NCBI GenBank assembly: GCA_016213945.1
Contig: JACQZF010000040.1
Coordinates: 1-64,000 of the forward strand
DNA: 64,000 nt
From: Nitrospirota bacterium
Lineage (GTDB): Bacteria > Nitrospirota > Thermodesulfovibrionia > UBA6902
Reading direction: 5' to 3'
Shown: positions 27,234-37,062 of the stretch, in pieces
Layout: each line of letters opens with the position of its first letter
How positions within the stretch are numbered: position 1 is the first letter of the stretch
The notes under the pieces: model-generated
Told to the model about the DNA's origin: nothing
The model's input: the letters and a program-made list of their open reading frames with translations, nothing else
The model's database searches: none
Position numbers and translations under genes: made by a program

Positions 27234-28775
27234 ATGACTAAAAAGACAGATATTATAATGTCCGCACTCTCCGGGCTCCTGCTGGTCTTTTCATTTCCCC
27301 CGTTTGATTTTTATCCTCTTGCGTGGTTCGCCCTTGTCCCGCTCTTTATCGCCCTGCAGGGGAAAAATGCCAAAAGTTCATTTCTGACCGGGATGCTGAC
27401 AGGGTTTGTTTATTTTATGGGGACCATCTACTGGGTGTTTCATTCCATGTATTTTTATGGTTATATTGCGGCGCCTTTAAGCGTCCTGATACTCATTGTT
27501 CTCTGTCTTTATCTTGCAACCTATGTCGGGGTATTCTCCACGCTGTTCAACTTCGTTTATAAGAATTCCAGGCTCCCCTCTTTGTTTATAGCCCCTGTTT
27601 TATGGGTAACGCTTGAGTTTGTGCGCACATATGCCCTGACAGGTTTTCCATGGTCCATGCTCGGATATTCCCAATATAAATTCCTGCCTCTCATTCAGGT
27701 TGCGGACATTACGGGAGTCTATGGAATTTCTTTTTTAGTAGCCGCAACAAACGGCGCGATTTATGACATGGCCTTCTATCTGCCGGAGAGAAGAAAGGAG
27801 CAGCCGCTATTTGCGCGGTGGCCCCTCACTTTAAGTTTGATAATAATTACTGTAATCATTGCGGCATCAATATCGTACGGCTTCGGAAAGTTGAAGGAGA
27901 ATGATCAAGGACAAAAAATAAAGGTGAGCGTAGTGCAGGGGAATATTGAGCAGGACAAAAAATGGGATTTGAGATTTCAAAGAGACGTCATTGAGATCTA
28001 CAAGAGACTCACAAAAAAAACTTCGGCGGATTCCCCGGACCTGATTGTATGGCCGGAAACAGCCGTGCCGTTTGTATTTGGCTATGATAAAAACCTGACG
28101 GAAGATGTCACCACGTTTCAGAAAGAGCTGAAAACCTACTTGCTGTTTGGAAGCGTCCTTCCCAAAAATATTCAGCCCGGCAAAACCGAGCTGTCAAACA
28201 GCGCTGTCCTGCTGTCGCCTGAAGGTAAAGTTTTTTCCGTCTATGACAAAATCCATCTTGTGCCCTATGGTGAATATGTGCCGCTGAGAAAGCTCTTCCC
28301 TTTCATTGAAAAGATAACTGTCGCCATCGGGGATTTTCTTTCCGGGAAAGAGGCCTCCGTCATGCAACTGTCTTTTGCGAAGATCGGCAATCTGATATGT
28401 TATGAAATCATCTTCCCGGGGCTGGTCAGGCAGTTTGTCTACAATGGAGCGAATGTTCTTGTGACCATAACAAACGACGGGTGGTTTGGCAAAACTTCCG
28501 CCCCTTACCAGCATTTTTCAATGGCAGTATTACGGGCGGTTGAAAACAGGGTGCCCGTTGTAAGGGCGGCGAATACCGGCATCTCAGGCTTTATTGACAG
28601 CAGGGGAAGGATAATCAGCAAAAGCGATATCTTTATTGAAGCAGCGCTGACAGAAACAATCTCGCCTGGAAACCGGAAAAGTTTCTATACGCAAAACGGC
28701 GACTTTTTCGCATACCTGTGCATAATTTGTTCGGCATTATTAATAATGAAAGCGGCGGCTTCCCGGAAGCCATAA
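27234..28775 (+). CDS. lnt: Apolipoprotein N-acyltransferase
   Basis: The inner-membrane enzyme adds the third acyl chain to lipoproteins. The 513-residue protein has about six N-terminal membrane helices and a periplasmic nitrilase-like domain from about 225. The catalytic triad appears as Glu in VWPETAVPF, Lys in KIHLVPYGEY and Cys in LICYEIIFPG, and the TNDGWFG motif is intact. A last membrane helix closes the chain. Its presence points to a Gram-negative envelope. A seven-codon mini-frame (27221-27241) overlaps the start and there is no strong ribosome site. Confidence 0.95.
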   Translation: MTKKTDIIMSALSGLLLVFSFPPFDFYPLAWFALVPLFIALQGKNAKSSFLTGMLTGFVYFMGTIYWVFHSMYFYGYIAAPLSVLILIVLCLYLATYVGVFSTLFNFVYKNSRLPSLFIAPVLWVTLEFVRTYALTGFPWSMLGYSQYKFLPLIQVADITGVYGISFLVAATNGAIYDMAFYLPERRKEQPLFARWPLTLSLIIITVIIAASISYGFGKLKENDQGQKIKVSVVQGNIEQDKKWDLRFQRDVIEIYKRLTKKTSADSPDLIVWPETAVPFVFGYDKNLTEDVTTFQKELKTYLLFGSVLPKNIQPGKTELSNSAVLLSPEGKVFSVYDKIHLVPYGEYVPLRKLFPFIEKITVAIGDFLSGKEASVMQLSFAKIGNLICYEIIFPGLVRQFVYNGANVLVTITNDGWFGKTSAPYQHFSMAVLRAVENRVPVVRAANTGISGFIDSRGRIISKSDIFIEAALTETISPGNRKSFYTQNGDFFAYLCIICSALLIMKAAASRKP

Positions 28776-28831
28776 TTCACATGATGAACTCTGTTCCAAT
28801 GGTGCAGAAAATTGATAAATATATGCAAGCC

Positions 28832-28899
28832 GTCATTCCCGCAAGCGAAGCGCGTCGGGAATTTTTCTTAAAAGCAGATTCCGGACAAGCCGGAATGAC
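28832..28899. repeat. Dispersed repeat family A, copy 2
   Basis: GTCATTCCCGCAAGCGAAGCG...GATTCCGGACAAGC-CGGAATGAC lies between the convergent lnt and rtcA genes. It is nearly the same as copy 1 at 24677. Confidence 0.72.
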
Positions 28900-28919
28900 A
28901 TTTTAGTTCAATCAAACAT

Positions 28920-29945
28920 CTATGCGTTCAAGTTAACTTTCCCTGGTGAGTTTATTTCATCCTCTATCTGATATCTGGTCCCCAGGAATTTTTCAATCAC
29001 CCAGAGATTTGTGATCAGATGCTGTGTTATGCGAGAGGTTGTAAAAGTTGAAGCCTCGCGCGCGAGGCTGAGGTAGATAACTATCTGATCGGCAAGATTG
29101 GAGTCAAGACACGCCGGGGTATTGTTGGAATCTTTAAAAGCCTCAGCAGCTTCCCTGCCGACATCTTCTGCGCGTTTACCTCTTGCGCCGAGGGCAGAAA
29201 CTCCTGCAAGGCCGTTTTCATATACGCCCTTTAAAAAAACAAATGTCCCCTGCCCGTAAGAAGGGGCTTCAAGAACTTTAATATTTGCAGTGAGAGGAGA
29301 GAGGTTTTGTATCGCGGAATTTCTCTGCCTCTCCGCAATATGAAGGGGGAGGTTTGAAACAGCGGAATACCCGTCAACTGAGAGTAATTCACCTCTTGAA
29401 ACTGCGCTCAGGTCTTTTAGCTTTTCAAGCGGGAAAATTTTGAAACTGACCTCGCCGCCGCCTTTTGGATAAAAGCCGTATTTATTTATTGATGGTCCCA
29501 CATTTATGCCGATCCTTTTCAGCATGGCAAGAAATACTTCAGCTATGTAGTGGTAAGGAGGGCTCATAGGCACATGCGTTCCACCTTTGATTGTTACGGT
29601 TGAAGGGCTTTCCGCAAAGAGGAGAGGAGGAAGAATGGTTTGAAAGACAAGGGAAGTTGAGCCGGCAGTTTTGATATCAAAGAGGTAATTGCCCGGTTTA
29701 ATCTTTCCCGGAATAAAGACAAGCTCCGTTGAACCAACCTCATTCCCCCTGACCTCAGCACTGCAAACTTCAGAAACAGCGTTGACACAGGTAAGATGCT
29801 GTGGCATCAACCCCGTCTTCTTTCTCAGTTTTCTGATATTGAAGAGTTTGAGTTTATGGCCGGTGACGCAGCTCAGCCCCAGGGCAGTCCTTAAAATCTG
29901 CCCGCCGCCTTCGCCATAACTGCCGTCAATCTCAATGGTTTTCAT
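28920..29945 (-). CDS. rtcA: RNA 3'-terminal phosphate cyclase
   Basis: This enzyme makes 2',3'-cyclic phosphate RNA ends using ATP. The 341-residue protein starts IDGSYGEGGGQILRTALGLS, the family hallmark, and near the C-terminus LADQIVIYLSLA is followed by TQHLITN, which holds the histidine expected to be adenylated. The length agrees with bacterial RtcA. There is no rtcB or rtcR next to it, unlike the classic rtcBA operon under sigma-54 control, so its regulation here is different. It is divergent from the ROK kinase gene. Confidence 0.95.
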   Translation of the reverse strand: MKTIEIDGSYGEGGGQILRTALGLSCVTGHKLKLFNIRKLRKKTGLMPQHLTCVNAVSEVCSAEVRGNEVGSTELVFIPGKIKPGNYLFDIKTAGSTSLVFQTILPPLLFAESPSTVTIKGGTHVPMSPPYHYIAEVFLAMLKRIGINVGPSINKYGFYPKGGGEVSFKIFPLEKLKDLSAVSRGELLSVDGYSAVSNLPLHIAERQRNSAIQNLSPLTANIKVLEAPSYGQGTFVFLKGVYENGLAGVSALGARGKRAEDVGREAAEAFKDSNNTPACLDSNLADQIVIYLSLAREASTFTTSRITQHLITNLWVIEKFLGTRYQIEDEINSPGKVNLNA

Positions 29946-30027
29946 GTATAAAAAATTTAACCCGCACTGTCTCCTTTACACGGTCTTTTTACTTATGATA
30001 ACATTAGGATTGCCTGATAATTATTTA

Positions 30028-30056
30028 TTTACAAACTATCTGGAATATTATATAAC
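30028..30056 (+). promoter_or_regulatory. Promoter of the ROK kinase gene
   Basis: TTTACA (30028-30033), 17 bases, TATAAC (30051-30056); a GGAG ribosome site then precedes the ATG at 30106. Confidence 0.6.
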
Positions 30057-30105
30057 CATATTGAAAATACACAGCACATATTATTTCTATTGGAGAAGTT
30101 AAACT

Positions 30106-31095
30106 ATGAAGCTTGCAATCGGCCTGGACATTGGCGGAACAAACACTAAAACCATTCTTGTAACTGAAGACGGCAGGGTGCTTGCCAGCCAACAGACCCC
30201 TACCATTCCTGCATCAGCAGCAACCTCTAATAACATTGAGGAATTGTTAGTCAAGGACTTGAAGGATTTTTTAAGTAAAGAAACCTCGATATCCAATGAC
30301 GATATTGCCGGTATAGGCATAGGAGTTGCCGGTCTTATAGACAGAAATAACGGCCTGGTGCTGAAATCCCCCAACATCTCCGCAATTAACGGGCTTCCTA
30401 TCGGAGAGCTTTTTGAAAGGGCCTTTTCACTTCCAGTTATTGTTGAAAACGATGCCAATGCTAATGCCTATGGTGAGAAATGGGCCGGCACGGGCAAGGA
30501 CATAAATAACTTCATTGTCCTTACCCTTGGCACGGGATTGGGGGGAGGTCATATCTATAAAGGAGAGCTGTACGAAGGCCCGTTTGAAATCGGGCATATG
30601 ATCATTGAGCCAAACGGACGTGCCTGCCCCTGCGGCAGCTACGGGTGTCTTGAGTCTTACGCGTCCGGCAGGGCCATTATAGACAGGGCGATTACTTCCA
30701 TTGAGAGCGGCACCAAAAGTTCGTTGTCTGATTGCTGCGAAGGCAACTATTATAAGATTACTCCTGAACTTGTTTTTCAAAAGGCCCTTGACGGCGACAG
30801 CCTGAGCAGGGAGATCTTCAGGGAAGTGGGATATTATCTCGGCACCGGAATATCGAACATGATAAATATATTCAACCTTGAGGCTGTAATCATCGGCGGC
30901 GGGCTTATAGGTGCCTGGGATTTATTTATCGGGGAGCTGACAAAAGAGGCTTTCAAACGCAGCTTTAAACCTTTTGCGTCGCCTATAAAAATTCTGAAAA
31001 GCACTTTGGGAAAAGATGCCGGTTCTCTCGGGGCTGCAGGGCTTCTCTTTAAGAAACTGTCTGCGTCTCAGAAAGCGTTAAGCCAATCTGTTTGA
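30106..31095 (+). CDS. ROK-family sugar kinase (glucokinase-like)
   Basis: The 329-residue protein has the ATP phosphate loop GLDIGGTNTKTILV at the N-terminus, the catalytic Asp in ENDANANAYGE, the glycine-rich TLGTGLGGGH, and the ROK zinc site with CPCGSYGCLE. These features identify a ROK kinase that phosphorylates glucose or a related sugar in the cytosol. ROK repressors carry an N-terminal helix-turn-helix, which is absent here. Substrate specificity cannot be fixed; glucokinase is the most common role. Confidence 0.93.
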   Translation: MKLAIGLDIGGTNTKTILVTEDGRVLASQQTPTIPASAATSNNIEELLVKDLKDFLSKETSISNDDIAGIGIGVAGLIDRNNGLVLKSPNISAINGLPIGELFERAFSLPVIVENDANANAYGEKWAGTGKDINNFIVLTLGTGLGGGHIYKGELYEGPFEIGHMIIEPNGRACPCGSYGCLESYASGRAIIDRAITSIESGTKSSLSDCCEGNYYKITPELVFQKALDGDSLSREIFREVGYYLGTGISNMINIFNLEAVIIGGGLIGAWDLFIGELTKEAFKRSFKPFASPIKILKSTLGKDAGSLGAAGLLFKKLSASQKALSQSV

Positions 31096-31112
31096 TCCAA
31101 AAATTATGCAAT

Positions 31113-31229
31113 TAACCACAGAGAACACCGAGGTATTTGAAATTAGAAACAGGAAGTTAGAAACTGAAAATAAAAATATTTTCAGTTTTCATTTGCTTTT
31201 TATTTTTCCTTTTGTGCCTTCTGTGGTTT
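31113..31229. repeat. Dispersed repeat family B, copy 1 (AACCACAGA...TCTGTGGTT), with a perfect inner hairpin
   Basis: The outer arms AACCACAGA and TCTGTGGTT are inverted repeats. Between them AAACTGAAAATA-AAAA-TATTTTCAGTTT (31161-31188) forms a perfect 12 bp stem. The element fills the gap between the ROK gene and lepA and could affect transcription or RNA stability. Confidence 0.65.
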
Positions 31230-31244
31230 ATCAAAGGTAACACC

Positions 31245-33035
31245 ATGTCCGGAAGCAACATTAGAAATTTTTCCATTATCGCCCACATAGACCACGGTAA
31301 ATCCACGCTCGCCGACCGCATACTTGAGATCACCGGAGCGCTCACGCAAAGGGAAATGTCCAAGCAGGTGCTGGATTCAATGGACCTCGAGCAGGAGCGG
31401 GGGATAACCATCAAGGCCCATGCCGTGAGGTTGAATTATACAGCGTCTGATGGTAGAGACTATATACTCAACCTTATTGATACGCCGGGGCACGTGGACT
31501 TTTCTTATGAGGTCTCGCGCAGTCTGGCTTCGTGCGAGGGCGCCATTCTCGTAGTTGACGCTTCGCAGGGAGTTGAGGCGCAGACGCTCGCAAACACCTA
31601 TCTGGCGATGGACCACAACCTTGAGATAATCCCGATAATAAACAAGATCGATCTGCCAAGCGCCGAGCCTGAAAGGGTGAAGGCACAGATCGAGGAAGCC
31701 GTAGGCATAGACTGTTCGGACGTCATACTGACTTCAGCAAAGGAAGGCACCGGCGTGAGGGATGTGCTTGAATCGATCGTTAAAAAAGTGCCGCCGCCCA
31801 CCGGCAGTAAAGACAGCCCTCTCAAGGCGCTTATCTTTGACTCATGGTTTGACAACTACCAGGGAGTGATCGTGCTCGTCAGGCTTTTTGACGGCGAGGT
31901 GAAGAAGGGTTCAAAGATATTGCTCATGGCCGTACAGAATACTTACGAGGTGCTGGAGGTCGGCATATTCACCCCTCACAAAAAAACAGTCGATTCCCTG
32001 CAGGCAGGCGAAGTCGGTTATATCATTGCGAGCATCAGGAATGTGGCTGAGACAAAAGTCGGCGACACTATTACCGATGCAGACAACCCGACTCCCGAAC
32101 CATGCCCGGGGTATAAAGATATAAAACCCATGGTGTTCAGCGGTCTCTATCCGACTGAAGCCAACCAGTACGCAGACCTGAAAGACGCGCTCGAAAAGCT
32201 GAGGCTTAACGATGCGTCCTTCAGCTTTGAGCCGGAGACATCTTCCGCGCTCGGCTTCGGTTTCCGCTGCGGCTTTTTGGGCCTGCTGCACATGGAGATA
32301 ATAAAGGAGCGTCTTGAAAGAGAGTTCAAGCTTGAACTCGTCAACACGGCGCCTACAGTTATTTATAAAGTTGTAAAAAAACCAGAGGACATCGTATTTA
32401 TCGACAGCCCGGCAAAGCTACCTGAAAGCTATGAATGGATTGAAGAGCCCTTTGTCAAAACCGTGATCTTCGTGCCTCAAAAATATATCGGCTCCATTCT
32501 CGAACTCTGCCAGGAAAGGCGCGGGGTGCAGAAGGATTTTCATTATATTGGCAAGGACCGGATAGTGGTCACTTACGAGATGCCGCTAAATGAAATTTTA
32601 TGGGACTTTTATGATAAACTAAAATCGCTTTCAAGCGGTTACGCCTCAATGGACTATGAATTCGTCGGCTACAGGGAATCTCAGCTTATTAAGCTCGACC
32701 TGCTTTTAAACGGGGAACCTGTTGACGCCCTTTCAATGATAGTCCACAAAGACAAGGCATACAGCAAGGGAAGACAGGTTGCTGAAAAACTGCGTGAAGA
32801 GATCCCAAGGCAGATGTTTGAAGTCGTTATTCAGGCCACAATAGGGAGCAAGATCATTGCGCGTGAAACTATCAAGGCTATGAGGAAAAACGTCCTTGCC
32901 AAATGCTACGGCGGCGACATAACCAGAAAAAGAAAACTGCTGGAAAAACAGAAAGAGGGCAAAAAGAGGATGAAGCAGGTGGGCAGGGTCGAGGTGCCGC
33001 AGGAGGCGTTTTTAGCAGTGCTGAAAGTGAAGTGA
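31245..33035 (+). CDS. lepA: Elongation factor 4 (back-translocating ribosomal GTPase)
   Basis: The GTPase domain has AHIDHGKST (G1), the GITIK switch I, DTPGHVDF (G3) and NKIDLPSA (G4). The EF-G-like domains and the LepA-specific C-terminal domain ([20 protein letters not shown]) complete a full-length protein of 596 residues. The start is taken as ATG at 31245 because [14 protein letters not shown] is the family N-terminus; an extension from 31212 is unlikely. It is followed by lepB, the common lepA-lepB order, with a family A repeat in between. Confidence 0.98.
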   Translation: MSGSNIRNFSIIAHIDHGKSTLADRILEITGALTQREMSKQVLDSMDLEQERGITIKAHAVRLNYTASDGRDYILNLIDTPGHVDFSYEVSRSLASCEGAILVVDASQGVEAQTLANTYLAMDHNLEIIPIINKIDLPSAEPERVKAQIEEAVGIDCSDVILTSAKEGTGVRDVLESIVKKVPPPTGSKDSPLKALIFDSWFDNYQGVIVLVRLFDGEVKKGSKILLMAVQNTYEVLEVGIFTPHKKTVDSLQAGEVGYIIASIRNVAETKVGDTITDADNPTPEPCPGYKDIKPMVFSGLYPTEANQYADLKDALEKLRLNDASFSFEPETSSALGFGFRCGFLGLLHMEIIKERLEREFKLELVNTAPTVIYKVVKKPEDIVFIDSPAKLPESYEWIEEPFVKTVIFVPQKYIGSILELCQERRGVQKDFHYIGKDRIVVTYEMPLNEILWDFYDKLKSLSSGYASMDYEFVGYRESQLIKLDLLLNGEPVDALSMIVHKDKAYSKGRQVAEKLREEIPRQMFEVVIQATIGSKIIARETIKAMRKNVLAKCYGGDITRKRKLLEKQKEGKKRMKQVGRVEVPQEAFLAVLKVK

Positions 33036-33057
33036 AAGTTATGTCTTTATTTTTGTC

Positions 33058-33116
33058 GTCATTCCCGCTTGTCGGGAATCTTTTTTCAAGGACGATTCCG
33101 AACAAGTCGGAATGAC
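33058..33116. repeat. Dispersed repeat family A, copy 3
   Basis: GTCATTCCCGCTTGTCGGGAATC and GATTCCGAACAAGTC-GGAATGAC form the two halves, between lepA and lepB. Confidence 0.72.
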
Positions 33117-33136
33117 GGAAAGCGAGAGAATATATT

Positions 33137-33844
33137 TTGGCTAAAAGAAAATCAAAATTCCGTGAATACGTAGAGGCAATCTCTATCGCCATAATCCTGG
33201 CGCTTTTTATAAGGGCTTTTGTGGTGCAGGCGTTTAAAATCCCGTCGGGTTCCATGATTCCCACACTCCTTGTAGGCGATCACATACTGGTAAATAAATT
33301 TACTTACGGTATAAAGCTTCCGTTAACCAATACAAGATTTCTGATGTTAAACTCGCCGAAAAGAGGCGATGTCGTTGTCTTCTCGTTTCCGCTGAATAAG
33401 GAAAAGCCGGAATGCACGAGTGTTGTCAAAAACATCTCTTCAAGGCTTGAGGCCGCATGGCAGAGGGGAAATATTGCTTACCTGTTTCAGGACGAGTGCA
33501 GGGATTTCATAAAAAGGGTTGTCGGCGTCGGCGGTGACAAGATCGAGATAAAGAACAAAAAGCTGTACGTAAACGGTGTCTTGCAAAATGAGCCTTTTAT
33601 AGTCCATTATGACAGCAACTCTGAAACTGCACAACGGGATAATTTCGGGCCTTTTGTTGTCCCCCGCAATGCCATCTTTGCTATGGGAGATAACAGGGAC
33701 CAAAGCTATGACAGCCGTTTCTGGGGGGTTGTTCCCATGGATGATATAAAGGGCAAGGCGTTTATAATGTACTGGTCGTGGGACAACGACGGCGGCATGT
33801 TAAATAAAGTCCGCTGGGGCAGGATCGGCAAGCTGCTTCATTAA
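33137..33844 (+). CDS. lepB: Signal peptidase I
   Basis: This membrane serine protease removes signal peptides from exported proteins. The 235-residue protein has one N-terminal membrane helix (AISIAIILALFIRAFVVQAF). The catalytic Ser39 lies in PSGSMIPTL, the catalytic Lys in KRVVGVGGDKIEI, and box E is GDNRDQSYDSRFWG. The start is TTG at 33137 with a GCGAGAG-like weak ribosome site. It is part of the lepA-lepB-rib-nusB run of genes on the plus strand. Confidence 0.95.
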   Translation: MAKRKSKFREYVEAISIAIILALFIRAFVVQAFKIPSGSMIPTLLVGDHILVNKFTYGIKLPLTNTRFLMLNSPKRGDVVVFSFPLNKEKPECTSVVKNISSRLEAAWQRGNIAYLFQDECRDFIKRVVGVGGDKIEIKNKKLYVNGVLQNEPFIVHYDSNSETAQRDNFGPFVVPRNAIFAMGDNRDQSYDSRFWGVVPMDDIKGKAFIMYWSWDNDGGMLNKVRWGRIGKLLH

Positions 33845-33856
33845 AGATGATGATAA

Positions 33857-33946
33857 GGGGCAAAGGCACAGAGGCACAAAGGAGCCAAGAGGAAGAGAAA
33901 TTATTAACTCTGTGCCTCTGTATCTCTGTGCCTTTGCTCCTTTTTT
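33857..33946. repeat. Dispersed repeat family B, copy 2 (GGCACAGAGGCACA...)
   Basis: GGGGCAAAGGCACAGAGGC is inversely repeated by CTCTGTGCCTTTGCTCC, followed by TTTTTT. The hairpin stands just before the riboflavin synthase ATG and could act as a terminator or attenuator in the operon. Confidence 0.65.
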
Positions 33947-33950
33947 GATT

Positions 33951-34583
33951 ATGTTTACTGGACTTGTTGAGACAATGGGAACAATTTCTTCTGTTGAAAA
34001 AACAGGAAACGGCATCAGGCTGTCCCTGAAGCCTTCTGCTGATTTTGAAGTACAGCTTGGCGACAGCGTATCCGTAAACGGAGTTTGCCTTACTGTTACG
34101 AAATCCGGAAAGGATAGTTCCTTTGACGTATCGCCTGAGACCCTGAAGAGCACGAACCTTGGCGAACTGAAAATTAGCGACAAGGTCAATCTTGAACGCG
34201 CGTTGAGATTATCCGACCGTCTCGGCGGCCATATTGTAACCGGACACGTGGACGGTGTCGGGACAATAAAAGGAAGAAAGACCTCCGGAGAATATACATT
34301 TTATACCTTTGAGGCGCCAGCGGAAGTTTTGAGATATATTGTCAAGAAAGGCTCCATAACAGTTGACGGTATAAGCCTGACAGTGGTTGAACTGAACGAC
34401 AGGTCTTTCAGCGTCGCCATCATACCTCACACCCTTAAGGTCACAAACCTCGGAGAAAAAGGTATCGGGGGCATAGTGAACCTTGAGGCGGACATTATAG
34501 GGAAATATGTTGAAAAATTTCTCGGCAGAAAAGATAATGACAACGCACTAATGGACCTTCTGAAAGAGGAAGGGTTTGCATAA
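33951..34583 (+). CDS. ribE: Riboflavin synthase, alpha chain
   Basis: The enzyme dismutates two 6,7-dimethyl-8-ribityllumazine molecules into riboflavin. Two homologous lumazine-binding repeats are visible: MFTGLVETMG at the start and GHIVTGHVDGVG opening the second, with VNGVCLTV and VDGISLTV as the paired motifs. Starting at ATG 33951 gives 210 residues, the usual size. The gene precedes ribBA and ribH in an apparent operon. The upstream 100 bp is a repeat and I see no FMN riboswitch. Confidence 0.97.
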   Translation: MFTGLVETMGTISSVEKTGNGIRLSLKPSADFEVQLGDSVSVNGVCLTVTKSGKDSSFDVSPETLKSTNLGELKISDKVNLERALRLSDRLGGHIVTGHVDGVGTIKGRKTSGEYTFYTFEAPAEVLRYIVKKGSITVDGISLTVVELNDRSFSVAIIPHTLKVTNLGEKGIGGIVNLEADIIGKYVEKFLGRKDNDNALMDLLKEEGFA

Positions 34584-34627
34584 CAAAGGCTGTCAGCTTA
34601 CAGCTAATAGCTTTTTGAGGAGAACAT

Positions 34628-35845
34628 ATGAAAGGTAAATATAAATTCAACACAATTGAAGAAGCAATTGACGATATAAAAAATGGAAGGATGATCATTC
34701 TTGTTGACGATGAGGACCGGGAAAACGAGGGCGACCTCACCATTGCCGCTGAGAAAGTCACGCCGGAGGCGATAAACTTCATGGCCAAGTATGGCAGAGG
34801 GCTTATCTGCCTTTCCATGACTACCGAGAAAGTTGAAGCCCTTAAACTGCCGATGATGGCTGACATGAATACCTCCAGGTTCGGCACTGCATTCACTGTC
34901 TCCATTGAGGCGAGGAAGGGCGTTACAACAGGCATCTCGGCTCATGACAGGGCCAAGACCATCAAGACAGCGATAAATCCGAAATGCAAGCCTGAAGACC
35001 TTGCGATACCAGGGCATATATTTCCCTTGCGGGCGCAGCCGGGCGGAGTGCTCCAGCGTGCAGGACAGACTGAAGGCTCCGTGGACCTTGCGCGTTTAGC
35101 CGGGCTTAATCCCTCAGGCGTCATTTGCGAGATAATGAACGACGACGGCACAATGTCACGGGTGCCGCAGCTCGCAAAGTTCGCCCGCAAACACGGCTTG
35201 AAAATGGTCACTATCAAAGACCTTATCCAATACAGGATGCGCAATGAATGCCTTGTGACAAGGCTCGCTACGACGACAATACCCACTGCGCACGGCGGAG
35301 ATTTTACAGCCATCGCATACGGGAACATGGTTGATGAAACTGTAAATATAGCGATGATAAAAGGCGACATAAAACCTGATGAAGATATCCTTGTCAGGGT
35401 GCATTCGGAATGTCTTACGGGCGACGTCTTCGGGTCCAAGAGATGCGACTGCGGAGACCAGTTGCACAAGGCAATGGCGAAGATAAAAAAAGAGGGCAAA
35501 GGAGTAATCCTCTATATGAGACAGGAAGGCAGGGGCATAGGGCTTGCCAACAAGCTGAAAGCGTATGCTTTGCAGGACAAAGGATTTGACACGGTTGAGG
35601 CAAACGTGAAGCTTGGCTTCAAACCGGATTTAAGGGATTACGGCATTGGCGCGCAGATACTCGTCAACCTCGGCGTGCGCAAGATGAAATTGATGACAAA
35701 CAATCCCAAAAAACTTATCGGCCTTGAGGGATACGGTCTGCGCATTATTGAAAGGGTTCCCATTGAGGCGGCGCCGCATGAAAAAAATATAAAATACCTT
35801 TCCGTAAAAAAGAAAAAACTCGGACATATGCTGGAGAATGTTTAA
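34628..35845 (+). CDS. ribBA: Bifunctional 3,4-dihydroxy-2-butanone 4-phosphate synthase/GTP cyclohydrolase II
   Basis: The N-terminal half (1-205) is DHBP synthase with the metal loop [11 protein letters not shown] and AGHIFPLRA-like segment [13 protein letters not shown]. The C-terminal half is GTP cyclohydrolase II with zinc cysteines in [17 protein letters not shown] and the RQEGRGIGL motif. Together they supply both precursors of lumazine for riboflavin. It lies between ribE and ribH. Both halves have their key residues, so both activities are expected. Confidence 0.98.
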   Translation: MKGKYKFNTIEEAIDDIKNGRMIILVDDEDRENEGDLTIAAEKVTPEAINFMAKYGRGLICLSMTTEKVEALKLPMMADMNTSRFGTAFTVSIEARKGVTTGISAHDRAKTIKTAINPKCKPEDLAIPGHIFPLRAQPGGVLQRAGQTEGSVDLARLAGLNPSGVICEIMNDDGTMSRVPQLAKFARKHGLKMVTIKDLIQYRMRNECLVTRLATTTIPTAHGGDFTAIAYGNMVDETVNIAMIKGDIKPDEDILVRVHSECLTGDVFGSKRCDCGDQLHKAMAKIKKEGKGVILYMRQEGRGIGLANKLKAYALQDKGFDTVEANVKLGFKPDLRDYGIGAQILVNLGVRKMKLMTNNPKKLIGLEGYGLRIIERVPIEAAPHEKNIKYLSVKKKKLGHMLENV

Positions 35846-35848
35846 AGC

Positions 35849-35926
35849 CCGTAACGCGTAATGCGTGATGGGTAATGAGTAAAATAAAAAAAGAACAACA
35901 CATAACGCATTACGGATCACGGTAGC
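35849..35926. repeat. Low-complexity inverted repeat between ribBA and ribH
   Basis: GTAACGCGTAATGCGTGAT on the left and ATAACGCATTACGGATCACGG on the right are imperfect inverted repeats around an A-rich centre. It can form a hairpin in the rib operon mRNA. Confidence 0.55.
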
Positions 35927-35939
35927 AAAAGGAGGGACT

Positions 35940-36401
35940 ATGAAAAGATTTGAAGGTGAGCTGCAGGCAGAGGGTCTTAAATTTGCAATAATCGTAAGCC
36001 GCTTTAATGAATTCATCACCGGCAAGCTCCTTGACGGCGCTGTGGACGGGCTGATAAGGCACGGCGCATTGGAAAAGAACATTGATATTGTAAAAGTCCC
36101 CGGCTCTTTTGAACTGCCGCTCGTGGCGAAGAAGGTTGCCCAAAAGAAGTCATACGATGCAGTTATATGTCTTGGAACAATTATCCGTGGGGCGACCCCG
36201 CATTTTGATTATGTTGCTGCTGAAGCCTCCAAGGGAATTGCAACTGCCTCAATGGAAACAGGGGTCCCGATCGCATTCGGCGTATTGACGACCGATACTA
36301 TTGAACAGGCTGTTGAGCGCGCAGGGACCAAGAGCGGCAACAAAGGCTGGGACGCTGCAATGGTTGCAATTGAAATGGCGCAGCTGCTGAAAAAGTTATG
36401 A
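35940..36401 (+). CDS. ribH: 6,7-dimethyl-8-ribityllumazine synthase
   Basis: The enzyme condenses the ribBA-derived butanone phosphate with the pyrimidine intermediate to form lumazine. The 153-residue protein has the family segments [37 protein letters not shown] and [15 protein letters not shown], including the active-site histidine in TPHFDY. An AAAGGAGGGAC ribosome site precedes the ATG. It belongs to the ribE-ribBA-ribH-nusB group, a widespread gene order. Confidence 0.98.
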   Translation: MKRFEGELQAEGLKFAIIVSRFNEFITGKLLDGAVDGLIRHGALEKNIDIVKVPGSFELPLVAKKVAQKKSYDAVICLGTIIRGATPHFDYVAAEASKGIATASMETGVPIAFGVLTTDTIEQAVERAGTKSGNKGWDAAMVAIEMAQLLKKL

Positions 36402-36490
36402 AATCAGAAGTAAGAATACAGATGACAGAACACAAACAAAAAGATCGCTTATTTCGTCTTCTGACTTCTGGCTTCTGTCCTCTGTCCACT
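36401..36490. repeat. Low-complexity inverted repeat between ribH and nusB
   Basis: GAAATCAGAAGTAAGA...CAGATGACAGAA on the left is mirrored by TCTTCTGACTTCTGGCTTCTGTC on the right. It is of the same style as the sequence found inside nrdJ near 37570-37610. Confidence 0.55.
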
Positions 36491-36495
36491 GCCTT

Positions 36496-36906
36496 ATGAA
36501 ACGCCGACGATCCAGAGAGTACGCTTTGCAAATCCTTTTTCAGCTTGACCTCACAGGCGGAGAATTCAATGAAGACGTGTGGAAGGAGTTCTGGGAAAGC
36601 ATTAAAGAAGACGATGATGTAAAGAACTTCACACGTGACATAGTTGTAAGCACCCGGAAAAATCTTGCTGAAATAGATGCAACCATAAAAAGAGCCGCGG
36701 AACACTGGTCCCTCGAAAGAATGGCTGTCATCGACAGGAATATCCTCCGGGCCGCCACATATGAACTCCTTTACAGGAAGGATATCCCCCCTTCAGTAGT
36801 GATGAACGAAGCACTTGAAATAGCCAAAAAATACTCGACGGAAGAATCCTCGCCTTTTATAAACGGGATATTGGACAAGATCGCACGCCAGAAAATCAAA
36901 GGATAA
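36496..36906 (+). CDS. nusB: Transcription antitermination protein NusB
   Basis: NusB binds boxA RNA with NusE and prevents premature termination in rRNA operons. The 136-residue all-helical protein begins RRRSREYALQILFQLD and has AVIDRNILRAATYELLY and VVMNEALEIAKKYSTEESSPFINGILD (partly conserved family segments), matching the usual length. Its position after ribH is a common arrangement. No other antitermination gene is nearby. Confidence 0.96.
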   Translation: MKRRRSREYALQILFQLDLTGGEFNEDVWKEFWESIKEDDDVKNFTRDIVVSTRKNLAEIDATIKRAAEHWSLERMAVIDRNILRAATYELLYRKDIPPSVVMNEALEIAKKYSTEESSPFINGILDKIARQKIKG

Positions 36907-37020
36907 AGGAAGTTTCTAAGACCCACATTGTCTAACCTTAGTTATTCATAAACTTTTTTTCTTATGTTCGTATGACGTTTTATAAATATTCTCTGCCATC
37001 TACTCTATCTTCTCATTGCT

Positions 37021-37052
37021 ATAGCCTGGCGAGGCAGCGCCTCGCGTCCCTA
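37021..37052. repeat. Palindromic repeat family C, copy 2
   Basis: GCGAGGC-AGC-GCCTCGC forms a 7 bp stem inside flanks ATAGCCTG and GTCCCTAC. It lies just after the nrdJ stop on the minus strand and may act as its terminator. Confidence 0.55.
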
Positions 37053-37062
37053 CATCTTCTTC

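Noticed and set aside
27221-27241. Seven-codon mini-frame overlapping the lnt start
   Set aside because: Its ribosome site is weakly placed and frames this short arise often by chance.
33845-33950. FMN riboswitch before the riboflavin genes
   Set aside because: The gap is filled by a family B inverted repeat and none of the conserved FMN aptamer segments is present.
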